Assembly: GCA_945936265.1 (NCBI GenBank)
Contig: CAMETB010000094.1
Span: 1 to 5,477 of the forward strand
Origin: an uncultured Clostridia bacterium
GTDB taxonomy: Bacteria; Bacillota; Clostridia; Oscillospirales; CAG-272
Length of the DNA stretch: 5,477 bases
Direction: 5' to 3'
The notes under the pieces were generated by a model. That model was given only the letters and a program-made list of their open reading frames with translations. It had not been told where the DNA came from and searched no databases. The position numbers and the translations under genes are program-made. Below, piece after piece: positions 1 through 5,088 of this stretch (positions within the stretch are counted from its first letter, which is position 1; each line of letters starts with the position of its first letter).

Positions 1-112
1 ACGAGCCGATGATTGACAACACCTCGCCTTTTTTCAAAGTCAGGTCAATTCCCCTTAAAACCTCGGTGTCTCCAAAACGTTTGCGGAGGTTTTTGATCTC
101 AAGAATATTCAT
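1..112 (-). CDS. Polar amino acid ABC transporter ATP-binding protein, N-terminal fragment
   Basis: This is the start of the ATPase that would power the importer encoded upstream. The visible 37 residues begin MNILEIKNLRKRFG, continue through EVLRGIDL and KKGEVLSIIGS, and stop at the window edge just where the Walker A loop (GxSGSGKS) should continue. The order 'I.NL.K.FG..EVL.GI.L....GEV..IIG' is typical of GlnQ/HisP-type ATPases; Phe13 is in the usual place for the aromatic residue that stacks on adenine. I chose ATG at 112 over the in-frame ATG at 118: the Shine-Dalgarno GAGGTG (126-121) leaves 8 bases to 112 but only 2 to 118. The permease stop codon lies inside that Shine-Dalgarno sequence, so translation of the two genes is probably coupled. 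The substrate cannot be read from this fragment. Confidence 0.9.
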   Translation of the reverse strand, partial: MNILEIKNLRKRFGDTEVLRGIDLTLKKGEVLSIIGS

Positions 113-123
113 TTCCATTCACC

Positions 124-816
124 TCACGCCTTGAAATAGTCCAGCTTTTTTTCAACTCTGCCAAACAAGATGGTAAGCAGACCTACGAAGATAAGATAGA
201 ATGCGCCTGCCACGAACAGCGGCCAGATAAGGCCCTCTACAGTCATAAATTCCTTAGCCTCATAGATAAGCTCATAGACTGCTATGGTGTTAGCAAGAGA
301 AGTATCCTTAATAAGCGTAATTATCTCGTTGGACATCGGAGGAATTATGCGCTTTATGACCTGCAGGAGCACAATCTTGAAAAACACCTGTTTTTTTGTG
401 AGCCCCAGCACCTGTCCTGCCTCATACTGCCCTTTTGATATGGATTCTATTCCGCCCCGGTATATCTCGGAAAAGTACGCCGCATAGTTGATGACGAAAG
501 CTGCCATAGCCGCAATAAATCTTGTGGAGAATGTGTTGTCAAACCATGCCCAACCCGTATTCATCTGAGGCCATACAAACCAATTGAGTAATCCGGGAAG
601 ATAGAATATGGCAAAGATCTGCAACATAAGCGGAGTTCCGCGGAGTACCCAGACCACTATCTTGGAGAGGATACTCAGCGGAGCGAATTTTGACATGGTA
701 CAAAAGCACATCACAAGACCCAAAGGAATTGCAAGTATCAAAGTAAATGTAAACAGAAATAACGCTGTTATGAATCCGTTGCCTAATTGGGAACAGACTT
801 TCAAAAAAAGTTCCAT
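124..816 (-). CDS. Polar amino acid ABC transporter permease (HisM/GlnP family)
   Basis: This integral membrane subunit forms the translocation path of an amino acid importer. The 230 residues are a normal length for the family. Hydrophobic segments lie at about 13-40, 48-75, 97-117, 140-160 and 190-220, consistent with the five-helix HisM/GlnP fold. Family hallmarks are RGTPLMLQ (59-66), the stretch AAYFSEIYRGGIESI (112-126), and the EAA loop starting YEAGQVLGLT (131-140), which docks on the ATPase. KDTSLA (170-175) is also characteristic. The gene starts 23 bp after the tandem TAA stops of the binding-protein gene. No good Shine-Dalgarno precedes ATG 816, so it probably depends on translation from upstream. 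Its TGA stop sits in the ribosome binding site of the ATPase gene. No separate promoter is visible. The family call is secure; the exact amino acid carried is not known. Confidence 0.95.
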   Translation of the reverse strand: MELFLKVCSQLGNGFITALFLFTFTLILAIPLGLVMCFCTMSKFAPLSILSKIVVWVLRGTPLMLQIFAIFYLPGLLNWFVWPQMNTGWAWFDNTFSTRFIAAMAAFVINYAAYFSEIYRGGIESISKGQYEAGQVLGLTKKQVFFKIVLLQVIKRIIPPMSNEIITLIKDTSLANTIAVYELIYEAKEFMTVEGLIWPLFVAGAFYLIFVGLLTILFGRVEKKLDYFKA

Positions 817-839
817 AAAATGCGCTTTGCCGATTCTTA

Positions 840-1622
840 TTATTTAAGTGCGTCTGTGTTAAGACCAACGCCGTACTTTTCGGCAAGAGTTGTCAATGTA
901 CCGTCGGCGTATTTAGCCTTAAGGAAAGCATCGAGCTCTGCCTTCAGATCGCTGTCCTTGCGAAGACCTACTGCAAATATCTCGTCGCCGTAGCTTGCAC
1001 CGTCAAGAATCTGAAGATCAGCATATGCACCCTTACCAACGGCGCTCTGCGCCATTGTGATGTCAATGATGGCAACATCGCTTGTGCCTGCAAGTACTTC
1101 GCTGAGAGCATCAACCTGTGCGGTTACTTTGTTAATATTGGTTCCCTGTATTGTCTCTTGAGCAACTGTTGCACCTGCGGAGCCGTTTTCAACCGCAATC
1201 TTTGCGTTCTTAACATCGCTCGCCGTAAGGGTGCTGCCCTTCTTTACTACTGCAACCTGTGCGTTCTTTGCATAGGATACAGAGAAATCTATCTTCTGAC
1301 CAAGCTCATCGGAAGCAGTCATGCCGTTCCAGATAAGGTCGATCTGTTTAGAGTTAAGCTCTGCTACTTTGTTGTTCCAGTTAATGATAACGATCTGGCA
1401 ATTTACGCCGAGAGATTCTGCAAACTGCTTAGCAAGTTCTGCATCAAATCCGGTCCATTCGCCGTTGTCATCAAGATAATCCATAGGAGGATAAACCGTA
1501 ACGCCTACTACAAGTTTGCCTGCGTCTTTGACTGATTGAAGGTCGCTTTTGTTTGCGCCGCAAGATACAAGAAGAGCGCAAATCATAATTGCCGTTAATA
1601 CAAGTGAGATAATTTTTTTCAT
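840..1622 (-). CDS. Amino acid ABC transporter substrate-binding lipoprotein (SBP_bac_3 family)
   Basis: This extracytoplasmic receptor captures the amino acid and delivers it to the permease. The 260-residue product starts with a lipoprotein signal peptide (MKKIISLVLT, then a hydrophobic core) and a lipobox LVSC with the lipid-anchored Cys at 21. The family-3 fold follows: GKLVVGVTVYPPMDY (35-49), the signature GEWTGFDAELAK (54-65), IDLIWNGMT (94-102), IDFSVSY (111-117), and the second-lobe segment SDVAIIDITMAQ (181-192). Asp187 fits the residue that usually binds the ligand amino group. The Arg that usually binds the ligand carboxylate, just before 'IDFS', is absent: the stretch reads ASDELGQK, with Leu at the aligned site. 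The product ends in tandem TAA stops. The start is supported by AAAGGAG (1638-1632), 9 bases upstream. It is the first gene of the operon. The ligand is not predictable; an amino acid or a close analogue is likely. Confidence 0.94.
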   Translation of the reverse strand: MKKIISLVLTAIMICALLVSCGANKSDLQSVKDAGKLVVGVTVYPPMDYLDDNGEWTGFDAELAKQFAESLGVNCQIVIINWNNKVAELNSKQIDLIWNGMTASDELGQKIDFSVSYAKNAQVAVVKKGSTLTASDVKNAKIAVENGSAGATVAQETIQGTNINKVTAQVDALSEVLAGTSDVAIIDITMAQSAVGKGAYADLQILDGASYGDEIFAVGLRKDSDLKAELDAFLKAKYADGTLTTLAEKYGVGLNTDALK

Positions 1623-1631
1623 TTTCTTTTT

Positions 1632-1638
1632 CTCCTTT
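1632..1638 (-). promoter_or_regulatory. Strong ribosome binding site of the binding-protein gene
   Basis: AAAGGAG lies 9 bases before ATG 1622 and fixes that start. It is also part of the last of three TAAAG-NNN units in the leader, so any RNA pairing with the upstream CACTTTA could cover it. Confidence 0.85.
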
Positions 1639-1655
1639 AGCGCTTTAGCACTTTA
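1632..1655 (-). repeat. Three tandem 8-base TAAAG-NNN units in the operon leader
   Basis: Reading the minus strand from 1655, the leader contains TAAAGTGC (1655-1648), TAAAGCGC (1647-1640) and TAAAGGAG (1639-1632) without gaps. The last unit contains the Shine-Dalgarno sequence. One inverted copy, CACTTTA, lies just upstream (1668-1662). The repeats are directly visible. Whether they bind a protein, form alternative hairpins, or are chance in a short AG-rich leader cannot be decided here. Confidence 0.5.
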
Positions 1656-1668
1656 CTCTGTTAAAGTG
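1649..1668 (-). promoter_or_regulatory. Inverted repeat at the transcription start, possible operator or leader hairpin
   Basis: CACTTTA and TAAAGTG form perfect 7-bp arms around a 6-base centre. With the -10 box at 1679-1674, transcription should begin near 1667, so the repeat covers roughly +1 to +19. A repressor bound there would block a very strong promoter; alternatively it forms a small hairpin at the mRNA 5' end. I do not recognise it as a known operator such as a CodY, CymR or ArgR box. Confidence 0.5.
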
Positions 1669-1673
1669 ACTAC

Positions 1674-1702
1674 ATTATATCACGCCGAAATTGCGTTGTC
1701 AA
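1674..1702 (-). promoter_or_regulatory. Consensus sigma-A promoter of the amino acid importer operon
   Basis: On the minus strand TTGACA (1702-1697) is followed by a 17-bp spacer and TATAAT (1679-1674). TG at 1682-1681, one base before the -10 box, gives an extended -10. Both hexamers match consensus at all six positions and the spacing is optimal. Predicted transcription start is near 1667, giving a leader of about 45 bases before ATG 1622. Confidence 0.9.
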
Positions 1703-1704
1703 TA

Positions 1705-1738
1705 CCTTTTTTGAAATTTTTTTAATTTTTTTGAAAAA
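1705..1738 (-). promoter_or_regulatory. A-tract / UP-element-like region upstream of the -35 box
   Basis: Just upstream of the -35 box the minus strand carries three A-runs of 7, 7 and 6 bases starting at offsets of about 9 and 11 bases, interrupted by TT and TTTC. A-runs near helical phase give bent DNA and resemble the UP elements contacted by the RNA polymerase alpha subunit. The A-runs are seen; their effect is inferred. Confidence 0.5.
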
Positions 1739-1743
1739 GTCTG

Positions 1744-1778
1744 AAAATCCCCGAAATATCTGCTCTCCGGGTGATTTT
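1744..1778 (-). terminator. Possible second, weaker terminator hairpin after the peptidase gene
   Basis: AAAATC-CCCG (1744-1753) can pair with CGGG-GATTTT (1768-1771 and 1773-1778), with one bulged T at 1772 and a 14-base loop. On the minus strand the stem runs into TTTTC and then a five-T run. It would back up the hairpin next to the stop codon and insulate the importer promoter. The stem is AT-heavy and the loop long, so this is tentative. Confidence 0.3.
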
Positions 1779-1795
1779 AACTCTATAACGACAGA

Positions 1796-1821
1796 GCAAG
1801 ACGGCTCTTTTGCCGTCTTGC
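1796..1821 (-). terminator. Hairpin immediately after the peptidase stop codon
   Basis: GCAAGACGGC (1796-1805) and GCCGTCTTGC (1812-1821) form a perfect 10-bp GC-rich stem with a 6-base loop, two bases past the TGA stop at 1826-1824. Its position argues for a transcription terminator of the minus-strand gene. The following bases on the minus strand (TCTGTCGTTA) are poor in T, so termination may be leaky or the hairpin may mainly protect the mRNA 3' end. Confidence 0.6.
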
Positions 1822-1823
1822 TT

Positions 1824-2732
1824 TCAGAATAATATGGGAAATGTAAAGAGTATTTCTCTCAGGGAGGAATATATATTGAGTATCTGGCTTGAAGGCAGAG
1901 GATTTTTACCCTTGCCGCACTCTATTGTAAATGACGGTTTATCAAACTCCTTTATAAACCAATCGGTAAGACCGCCGTATGACGCCGTCCCCTCGGCTTC
2001 GGAAAGGCAATATCCCGTCATTCTCGATATTATTTTCGCTATGTGTTCCGATCTTTGCGGCTCATGCCCCATCGATTTATAATATATCTCCTCTCCCTGC
2101 GTATGAAGGGTGATTATTCCGTCGATGTCATCGTTGTATTTTATGAAATTGACAAGAGATGCGCACTCCGGCTCGCTTTCCGGATTTTCTCCGCTGTACT
2201 TGCTCCTGCCCGCTGAAATGCCCTCTCTTTTTTCAACTTCCTTATATTCTTCAAAATAAGCATCATAATTGTGATTCAGGTCAACTCCTCTGGCATTTGC
2301 GTTCCACTCGGAAAAATCGTTGCTGCCACCGTTATAGGCTATAACCCTGTCTTTTATCGGATTATCCTCTCCTATACCGTTCAACCGGTACTCAACCCCA
2401 TCCGGATTCAGCATCGGGATAATGAATATTTTTCTCATTTTATAGAGAGAATTTATATCTATACCGAAAACTTTACCGCCTTTTTTATATGCCTCCGAAT
2501 ACTCCTCGATAAACGCAAGAATTGCGGATGTACACACGTTTTCCGCCGCGTGATGCGTCGATACATATAAAACACTCTTCTGAGCGCCTTTATCGCCGAG
2601 AGTTATAAGCGGTATAGGTCTTGACATAATACTGTTTCCTATGTAAGATATTCTTACCGCATCAGAGTAAAGTGACAACTCATCAAGCGTTTTTAACATA
2701 TCTTTGTAATCAAATTCCTTACAGAAATCCAT
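1824..2732 (-). CDS. M14-family zinc peptidase, gamma-D-glutamyl-diamino acid peptidase type
   Basis: This is a 302-residue metallopeptidase with the zinc carboxypeptidase fold. The zinc ligands can be assigned: HAAE (61-64, an HxxE motif) and His210 in ITLHTQGE. The general base Glu271 lies in FTIECGKGKNPLP (268-280). Supporting family motifs are IPMLNPDGVEYRLNG (105-119), WNANARGVDLNHNYDA (143-158) and ENPESEPE (182-189). The ending 'TIE.G.GKNPLP' and the replacement of the carboxypeptidase A-type NR pair by NH (153-154) point to the branch that cleaves gamma-D-Glu-diaminopimelate bonds in murein peptides, rather than to a digestive carboxypeptidase. No signal peptide or membrane segment is present, so it probably acts in the cytosol on imported wall peptides. 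The start is fixed by AAAGGAGG (2746-2739), 6 bases upstream. It appears monocistronic, with its own upstream region and a hairpin after the stop. Substrate is inferred from family, not proven. Confidence 0.88.
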   Translation of the reverse strand: MDFCKEFDYKDMLKTLDELSLYSDAVRISYIGNSIMSRPIPLITLGDKGAQKSVLYVSTHHAAENVCTSAILAFIEEYSEAYKKGGKVFGIDINSLYKMRKIFIIPMLNPDGVEYRLNGIGEDNPIKDRVIAYNGGSNDFSEWNANARGVDLNHNYDAYFEEYKEVEKREGISAGRSKYSGENPESEPECASLVNFIKYNDDIDGIITLHTQGEEIYYKSMGHEPQRSEHIAKIISRMTGYCLSEAEGTASYGGLTDWFIKEFDKPSFTIECGKGKNPLPSSQILNIYSSLREILFTFPILF

Positions 2733-2738
2733 TCAGAT

Positions 2739-2746
2739 CCTCCTTT
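2739..2746 (-). promoter_or_regulatory. Ribosome binding site of the M14 peptidase gene
   Basis: AAAGGAGG is an almost full anti-16S match, 6 bases before ATG 2732, and decides the start. Confidence 0.85.
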
Positions 2747-2764
2747 GTGTGAAAAAACAGTGAA

Positions 2765-2793
2765 AATTTAATGTTTTTTATTAAAATGTACAA
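2765..2793 (-). promoter_or_regulatory. Candidate promoter of the M14 peptidase gene
   Basis: TTGTAC (2793-2788), a 17-bp spacer and TAAATT (2770-2765) are the best-placed hexamers on the minus strand, 32 bases from the start codon. Matches to consensus are only 3/6 and 4/6 in a very AT-rich region, so this is a weak prediction. The spacer and the -10 box overlap a small inverted repeat, TTTAAT (2767-2772) and ATTAAA (2780-2785). Confidence 0.3.
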
Positions 2794-2801
2794 AATCAGA
2801 C

Positions 2802-2830
2802 TTTATTTTTGATTAAGTTTATGGTAAGAT
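2802..2830 (+). promoter_or_regulatory. Candidate promoter of the membrane protein / lipoprotein operon
   Basis: TAAGAT (2825-2830) is preceded by TGG, giving an extended -10 (TGn). At the 17-bp position upstream only a poor -35 (TTTATT, 2802-2807) is seen, as is common for extended -10 promoters. Transcription would start near 2837, about 27 bases before ATG 2864. It is divergent from the peptidase promoter within a 131-bp gap. Confidence 0.4.
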
Positions 2831-2863
2831 AAATACATACATATATACTTAAGGCAGGTCGTT

Positions 2864-3577
2864 ATGAAAAAAGAATATTTTAAGTATGCCTCAATAGCAG
2901 TTCTCGGCTCGGCTTTACTGTCTGTTATCTTTTCAGTAGTATACTTTATTGCAGACACGCATATAGTAAGCGAAACGCCACTGCTTGAAATACTTGCTTA
3001 CGTAAAAAAATCATTTGACATTCTTGCGCTGTTCATAGGCTACGGAACGATAATATTCACATTTGCAAAGTTCGGAACTCTTGACGGTTTATGGTCCGTG
3101 GCGCTTTTCTTCTGTTCATTCCTCATATCTGTAATATGGCAGATAATCGGAACTTGCATATATGTCGAGGAATACTCTCTGGATTTCATTACCTCTACAT
3201 TATGCTATTCTTTCGGAAGCGGATTTATTACTCAGATGGTGCCGGCGGCCCTCGTTGCCTTCCTTGCTTACAAATTCGCAGTCGGCAGAGCTGAAAATCC
3301 CGAAAAATTTATAAGTATGAAAAATCCTTCTCAAAAGACAATGATAATATCAACTCTTATAATCTTCGGCGTGAATTTTCTGATTTTAGTAGGATTTGAT
3401 ACTTTGCCTCTCCTTATAGAAGAAGATTTCTACATTACGGTGGAAGAGTTCAGGTACATATTATTCAGCCTGCTTGAAATGATAATATATTATCTTGTAG
3501 TTCAATATGCTGTGTATTTTGGCATCTATAAACTGTACACGGTATATACGGATAATTGCGAAAAAGAAAAAATATAA
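2864..3577 (+). CDS. Uncharacterised membrane protein with about six transmembrane segments
   Basis: I do not recognise this 237-residue protein. Hydrophobic segments lie at about 8-30, 50-68, 75-100, 118-140, 158-178 and 193-225. Charged or polar connectors separate them: a basic, Pro/Asn-containing loop at 141-157 (GRAENPEKF.SMKNPSQK), probably cytoplasmic, and an acidic stretch EEDFYITVEEF at 186-196. The short tail is charged (NCEKEKI). There is no signal peptide cleavage site, catalytic motif or known transporter signature. The start is supported by AAGGCAGG (2851-2858), 5 bases before ATG. The trigger-factor-like lipoprotein gene begins 14 bp after its stop, so the two are almost certainly co-transcribed. 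A role alongside an extracytoplasmic foldase is possible but rests on adjacency alone. It may equally be a lineage-specific membrane protein of unrelated function. Confidence 0.85.
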   Translation: MKKEYFKYASIAVLGSALLSVIFSVVYFIADTHIVSETPLLEILAYVKKSFDILALFIGYGTIIFTFAKFGTLDGLWSVALFFCSFLISVIWQIIGTCIYVEEYSLDFITSTLCYSFGSGFITQMVPAALVAFLAYKFAVGRAENPEKFISMKNPSQKTMIISTLIIFGVNFLILVGFDTLPLLIEEDFYITVEEFRYILFSLLEMIIYYLVVQYAVYFGIYKLYTVYTDNCEKEKI

Positions 3578-3580
3578 AAA

Positions 3581-3586
3581 CGGAGA
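3581..3586 (+). promoter_or_regulatory. Ribosome binding site deciding the lipoprotein start
   Basis: CGGAGA lies 5 bases before ATG 3592. It rules out the in-frame ATG at 3556, which sits inside the upstream gene, lacks such a site and would spoil the lipoprotein signal peptide. Confidence 0.75.
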
Positions 3587-3591
3587 TTCTT

Positions 3592-5040
3592 ATGAAAAAA
3601 AAGTTACTTTGTCTTATACTTGTTGTTTTATTTGCACTGTCGCTCGTTTCTTGTTTCAGAAGCGACGAAAAGTACGACTACGATATGAGCAAATATATCA
3701 CCCTTGCAAATTACAAGGGATACGAGGTTGTCGTAAATCTTGACGACATATCACGCTCGATAGACTCGGCTCTGCTTGAAAAAGCAACCCAGTACAAAGT
3801 TAAAGCCGGAGATACGATATATGTTGAAATTCTGAACCCCTGCTACGTGGAGTACCTAAAAGATGATGATGGAAATCTTGTTAAGGATTCAGGCGGAAAT
3901 TTCATAGATATGAAGGGTGAAGAAATACCCGCGCTTGCCAATGATAATCTGAAAATAGAAAACGTCTGCAGCGGCAGTTATGCACCTGATCTTGAAATAG
4001 GGATAGTTGGCTCCAAGATTGGAGAAATTGTATCGCTTAAAGTAGAGCTTCCCGACGACTTCAGAAATGCGGAATATGCCGGAAAAAAAGTTTTTATGGA
4101 CGTAAAGATCAAGGACAGAGCCTGCAAATCGGGTGACGGAGTTACCGTCTCCTACAAAGGATACTATACCGTAACAAATGAGGACGGCGGAATAGTAAAG
4201 AAAAAGGATGAGAACGGAGAGTACGTTACTTTCGATTCGAGCGATTCGGCAAACTTCTATCTCGGTTCGCATCTTGCAATAGACGACTTTGAAGAAAATA
4301 TAATAGGTTTAAGGCTTACAGACGACAAATCAACTGAAATAAATGAAAACAAAAAAGAATTTTTCGCAACATTTCCCGATGATTACGGAGTTGATACGTT
4401 AAACGGTCAGACTGTTATCTTTGAGGTAACTCTTACAAGTATTCTTGAAGTTCCGGTATTCAACGACGAATTTGTAAAGACATACTATTCGTCTTATTCT
4501 ACTACAGAAGAGCTCGAACAGAGCCTTATTGACAACTATGTAAAGAACACGGTTTACACACACCTTACAAATGACAGTACGGTTATAAAATATCCGAAAT
4601 CCGAATACAAAAATGCAGAGGAAAGTATAAAGAACAATGAGGAAGCTTTCAAAAGCACTTACGGTATCGATTTCGATACCTACCTCAAAAATTATTACGG
4701 TATGACAAGAGACGAATATATAAAATCGCAACTTCTTACCGAAATGATCTATTATTCAATATCAAAATCGGAAAACATAGTTCCCTCGCAGGAAGCGCTT
4801 GACAAGGCGCACGAAGATGCCGTTGAAAAATACAAGCAGATTTATATATCCGAATACAGTATGGGTGAGAACGAGGCATTTACTTCCGCAACGAAATATG
4901 TCGACGAATATCTCGGCTCAACCTATATATATGAAGAAACGATGTACAAAATGGTAGATGAATTTATTCTCTCGGCGGCAAAGATGACAAAGAACGACAA
5001 AACGTTTACCTCCGTTACCGAGGAAAGAGCCGGAAAATAA
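3592..5040 (+). CDS. Exported trigger-factor-like lipoprotein with tandem FKBP-like domains (putative peptidyl-prolyl isomerase/foldase)
   Basis: This 482-residue protein is likely a membrane-anchored folding helper on the outer side of the cytoplasmic membrane. Residues 1-21 are a lipoprotein signal peptide with lipobox LVSC (Cys21). Residues about 68-177 look like a first FKBP-like unit; its end (LEIGIVGSKIGEIVSLKVELPDDF, then GKKVFMDVKIKD) follows the trigger factor pattern, but no FDSS-type active-site strand is seen. Residues about 178-285 are a second, better conserved FKBP unit: GDGVTVSYKGYY (181-192), TFDSS (213-217), FYLGSHLAIDDFEENIIG (222-239) and FPDDYGVDTLNGQTVIFEVTL (261-281). 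Tyr188, Phe214, Asp215, Ile230 and Phe233 align by eye with FKBP12 Tyr26, Phe36, Asp37, Ile56 and Trp59. VFNDEFVKTYYSSYSTTEELEQ (289-310) matches the trigger factor hinge, and 311-465 its helical chaperone domain. The ribosome-binding N-terminal domain of cytosolic trigger factor is missing, as expected for an exported protein. Isomerase activity is inferred. Confidence 0.85.
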   Translation: MKKKLLCLILVVLFALSLVSCFRSDEKYDYDMSKYITLANYKGYEVVVNLDDISRSIDSALLEKATQYKVKAGDTIYVEILNPCYVEYLKDDDGNLVKDSGGNFIDMKGEEIPALANDNLKIENVCSGSYAPDLEIGIVGSKIGEIVSLKVELPDDFRNAEYAGKKVFMDVKIKDRACKSGDGVTVSYKGYYTVTNEDGGIVKKKDENGEYVTFDSSDSANFYLGSHLAIDDFEENIIGLRLTDDKSTEINENKKEFFATFPDDYGVDTLNGQTVIFEVTLTSILEVPVFNDEFVKTYYSSYSTTEELEQSLIDNYVKNTVYTHLTNDSTVIKYPKSEYKNAEESIKNNEEAFKSTYGIDFDTYLKNYYGMTRDEYIKSQLLTEMIYYSISKSENIVPSQEALDKAHEDAVEKYKQIYISEYSMGENEAFTSATKYVDEYLGSTYIYEETMYKMVDEFILSAAKMTKNDKTFTSVTEERAGK

Positions 5041-5045
5041 ATACA

Positions 5046-5088
5046 GGGCTGTTGCACTTAGCAACAGCCCTTATGTTTGTTTTTATTT
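5046..5088 (+). terminator. Strong intrinsic terminator, probably bidirectional
   Basis: GGGCTGTTGC (5046-5055) and GCAACAGCCC (5061-5070) form a perfect 10-bp stem with loop ACTTA, followed by the T-rich tail TTATGTTTGTTTTTATTT. It starts 5 bases after the lipoprotein stop. On the minus strand the same stem is followed by TGTATTTATTTT, so it can also end the convergent gene, whose TAA stop (5089-5087) lies inside the plus-strand T-tail. Confidence 0.92.

Noticed and set aside
113..118. ATPase start at ATG 118
   Set aside because: Only 2 bases separate it from the GAGGTG Shine-Dalgarno; ATG 112 has proper spacing and gives the usual N-terminus of the family.
539..886. Minus-strand open frame in a second frame across the permease/binding-protein junction
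   Set aside because: It overlaps both recognised genes in another frame and has no family features.
1158..1535. Plus-strand open frame of 125 codons opposite the binding-protein gene
   Set aside because: The opposite strand encodes a complete recognisable family-3 binding protein; this frame is a by-product of its codon use.
1623..1823. Riboswitch or T-box leader before the importer operon
   Set aside because: The predicted leader is only about 45 bases, too short for known riboswitch or T-box folds, and no conserved T-box element or anti-terminator is seen.
2844..2849. TATACT as the -10 box of the plus-strand operon
   Set aside because: It lies only 14 bases before the start codon, would place transcription start almost at the ribosome binding site, and has no -35 partner; TAAGAT at 2825-2830 with extended -10 is better.
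3556..3591. Longer start for the lipoprotein at ATG 3556, adding 12 residues
   Set aside because: It overlaps the upstream gene, has no ribosome binding site, and puts MRKRKNIKTEIL in front of an otherwise perfect lipoprotein signal peptide; CGGAGA before ATG 3592 fits better.
3889..4272. Antisense open frame of 127 codons inside the lipoprotein gene
   Set aside because: Overlaps the FKBP-coding part of a well supported gene; no motif or promoter supports it.
4399..4731. Antisense open frame of 110 codons inside the lipoprotein gene
   Set aside because: It is a shadow of the clear lipoprotein coding sequence; its product is Cys/Phe/Val-rich with no motif and no ribosome binding site was apparent.
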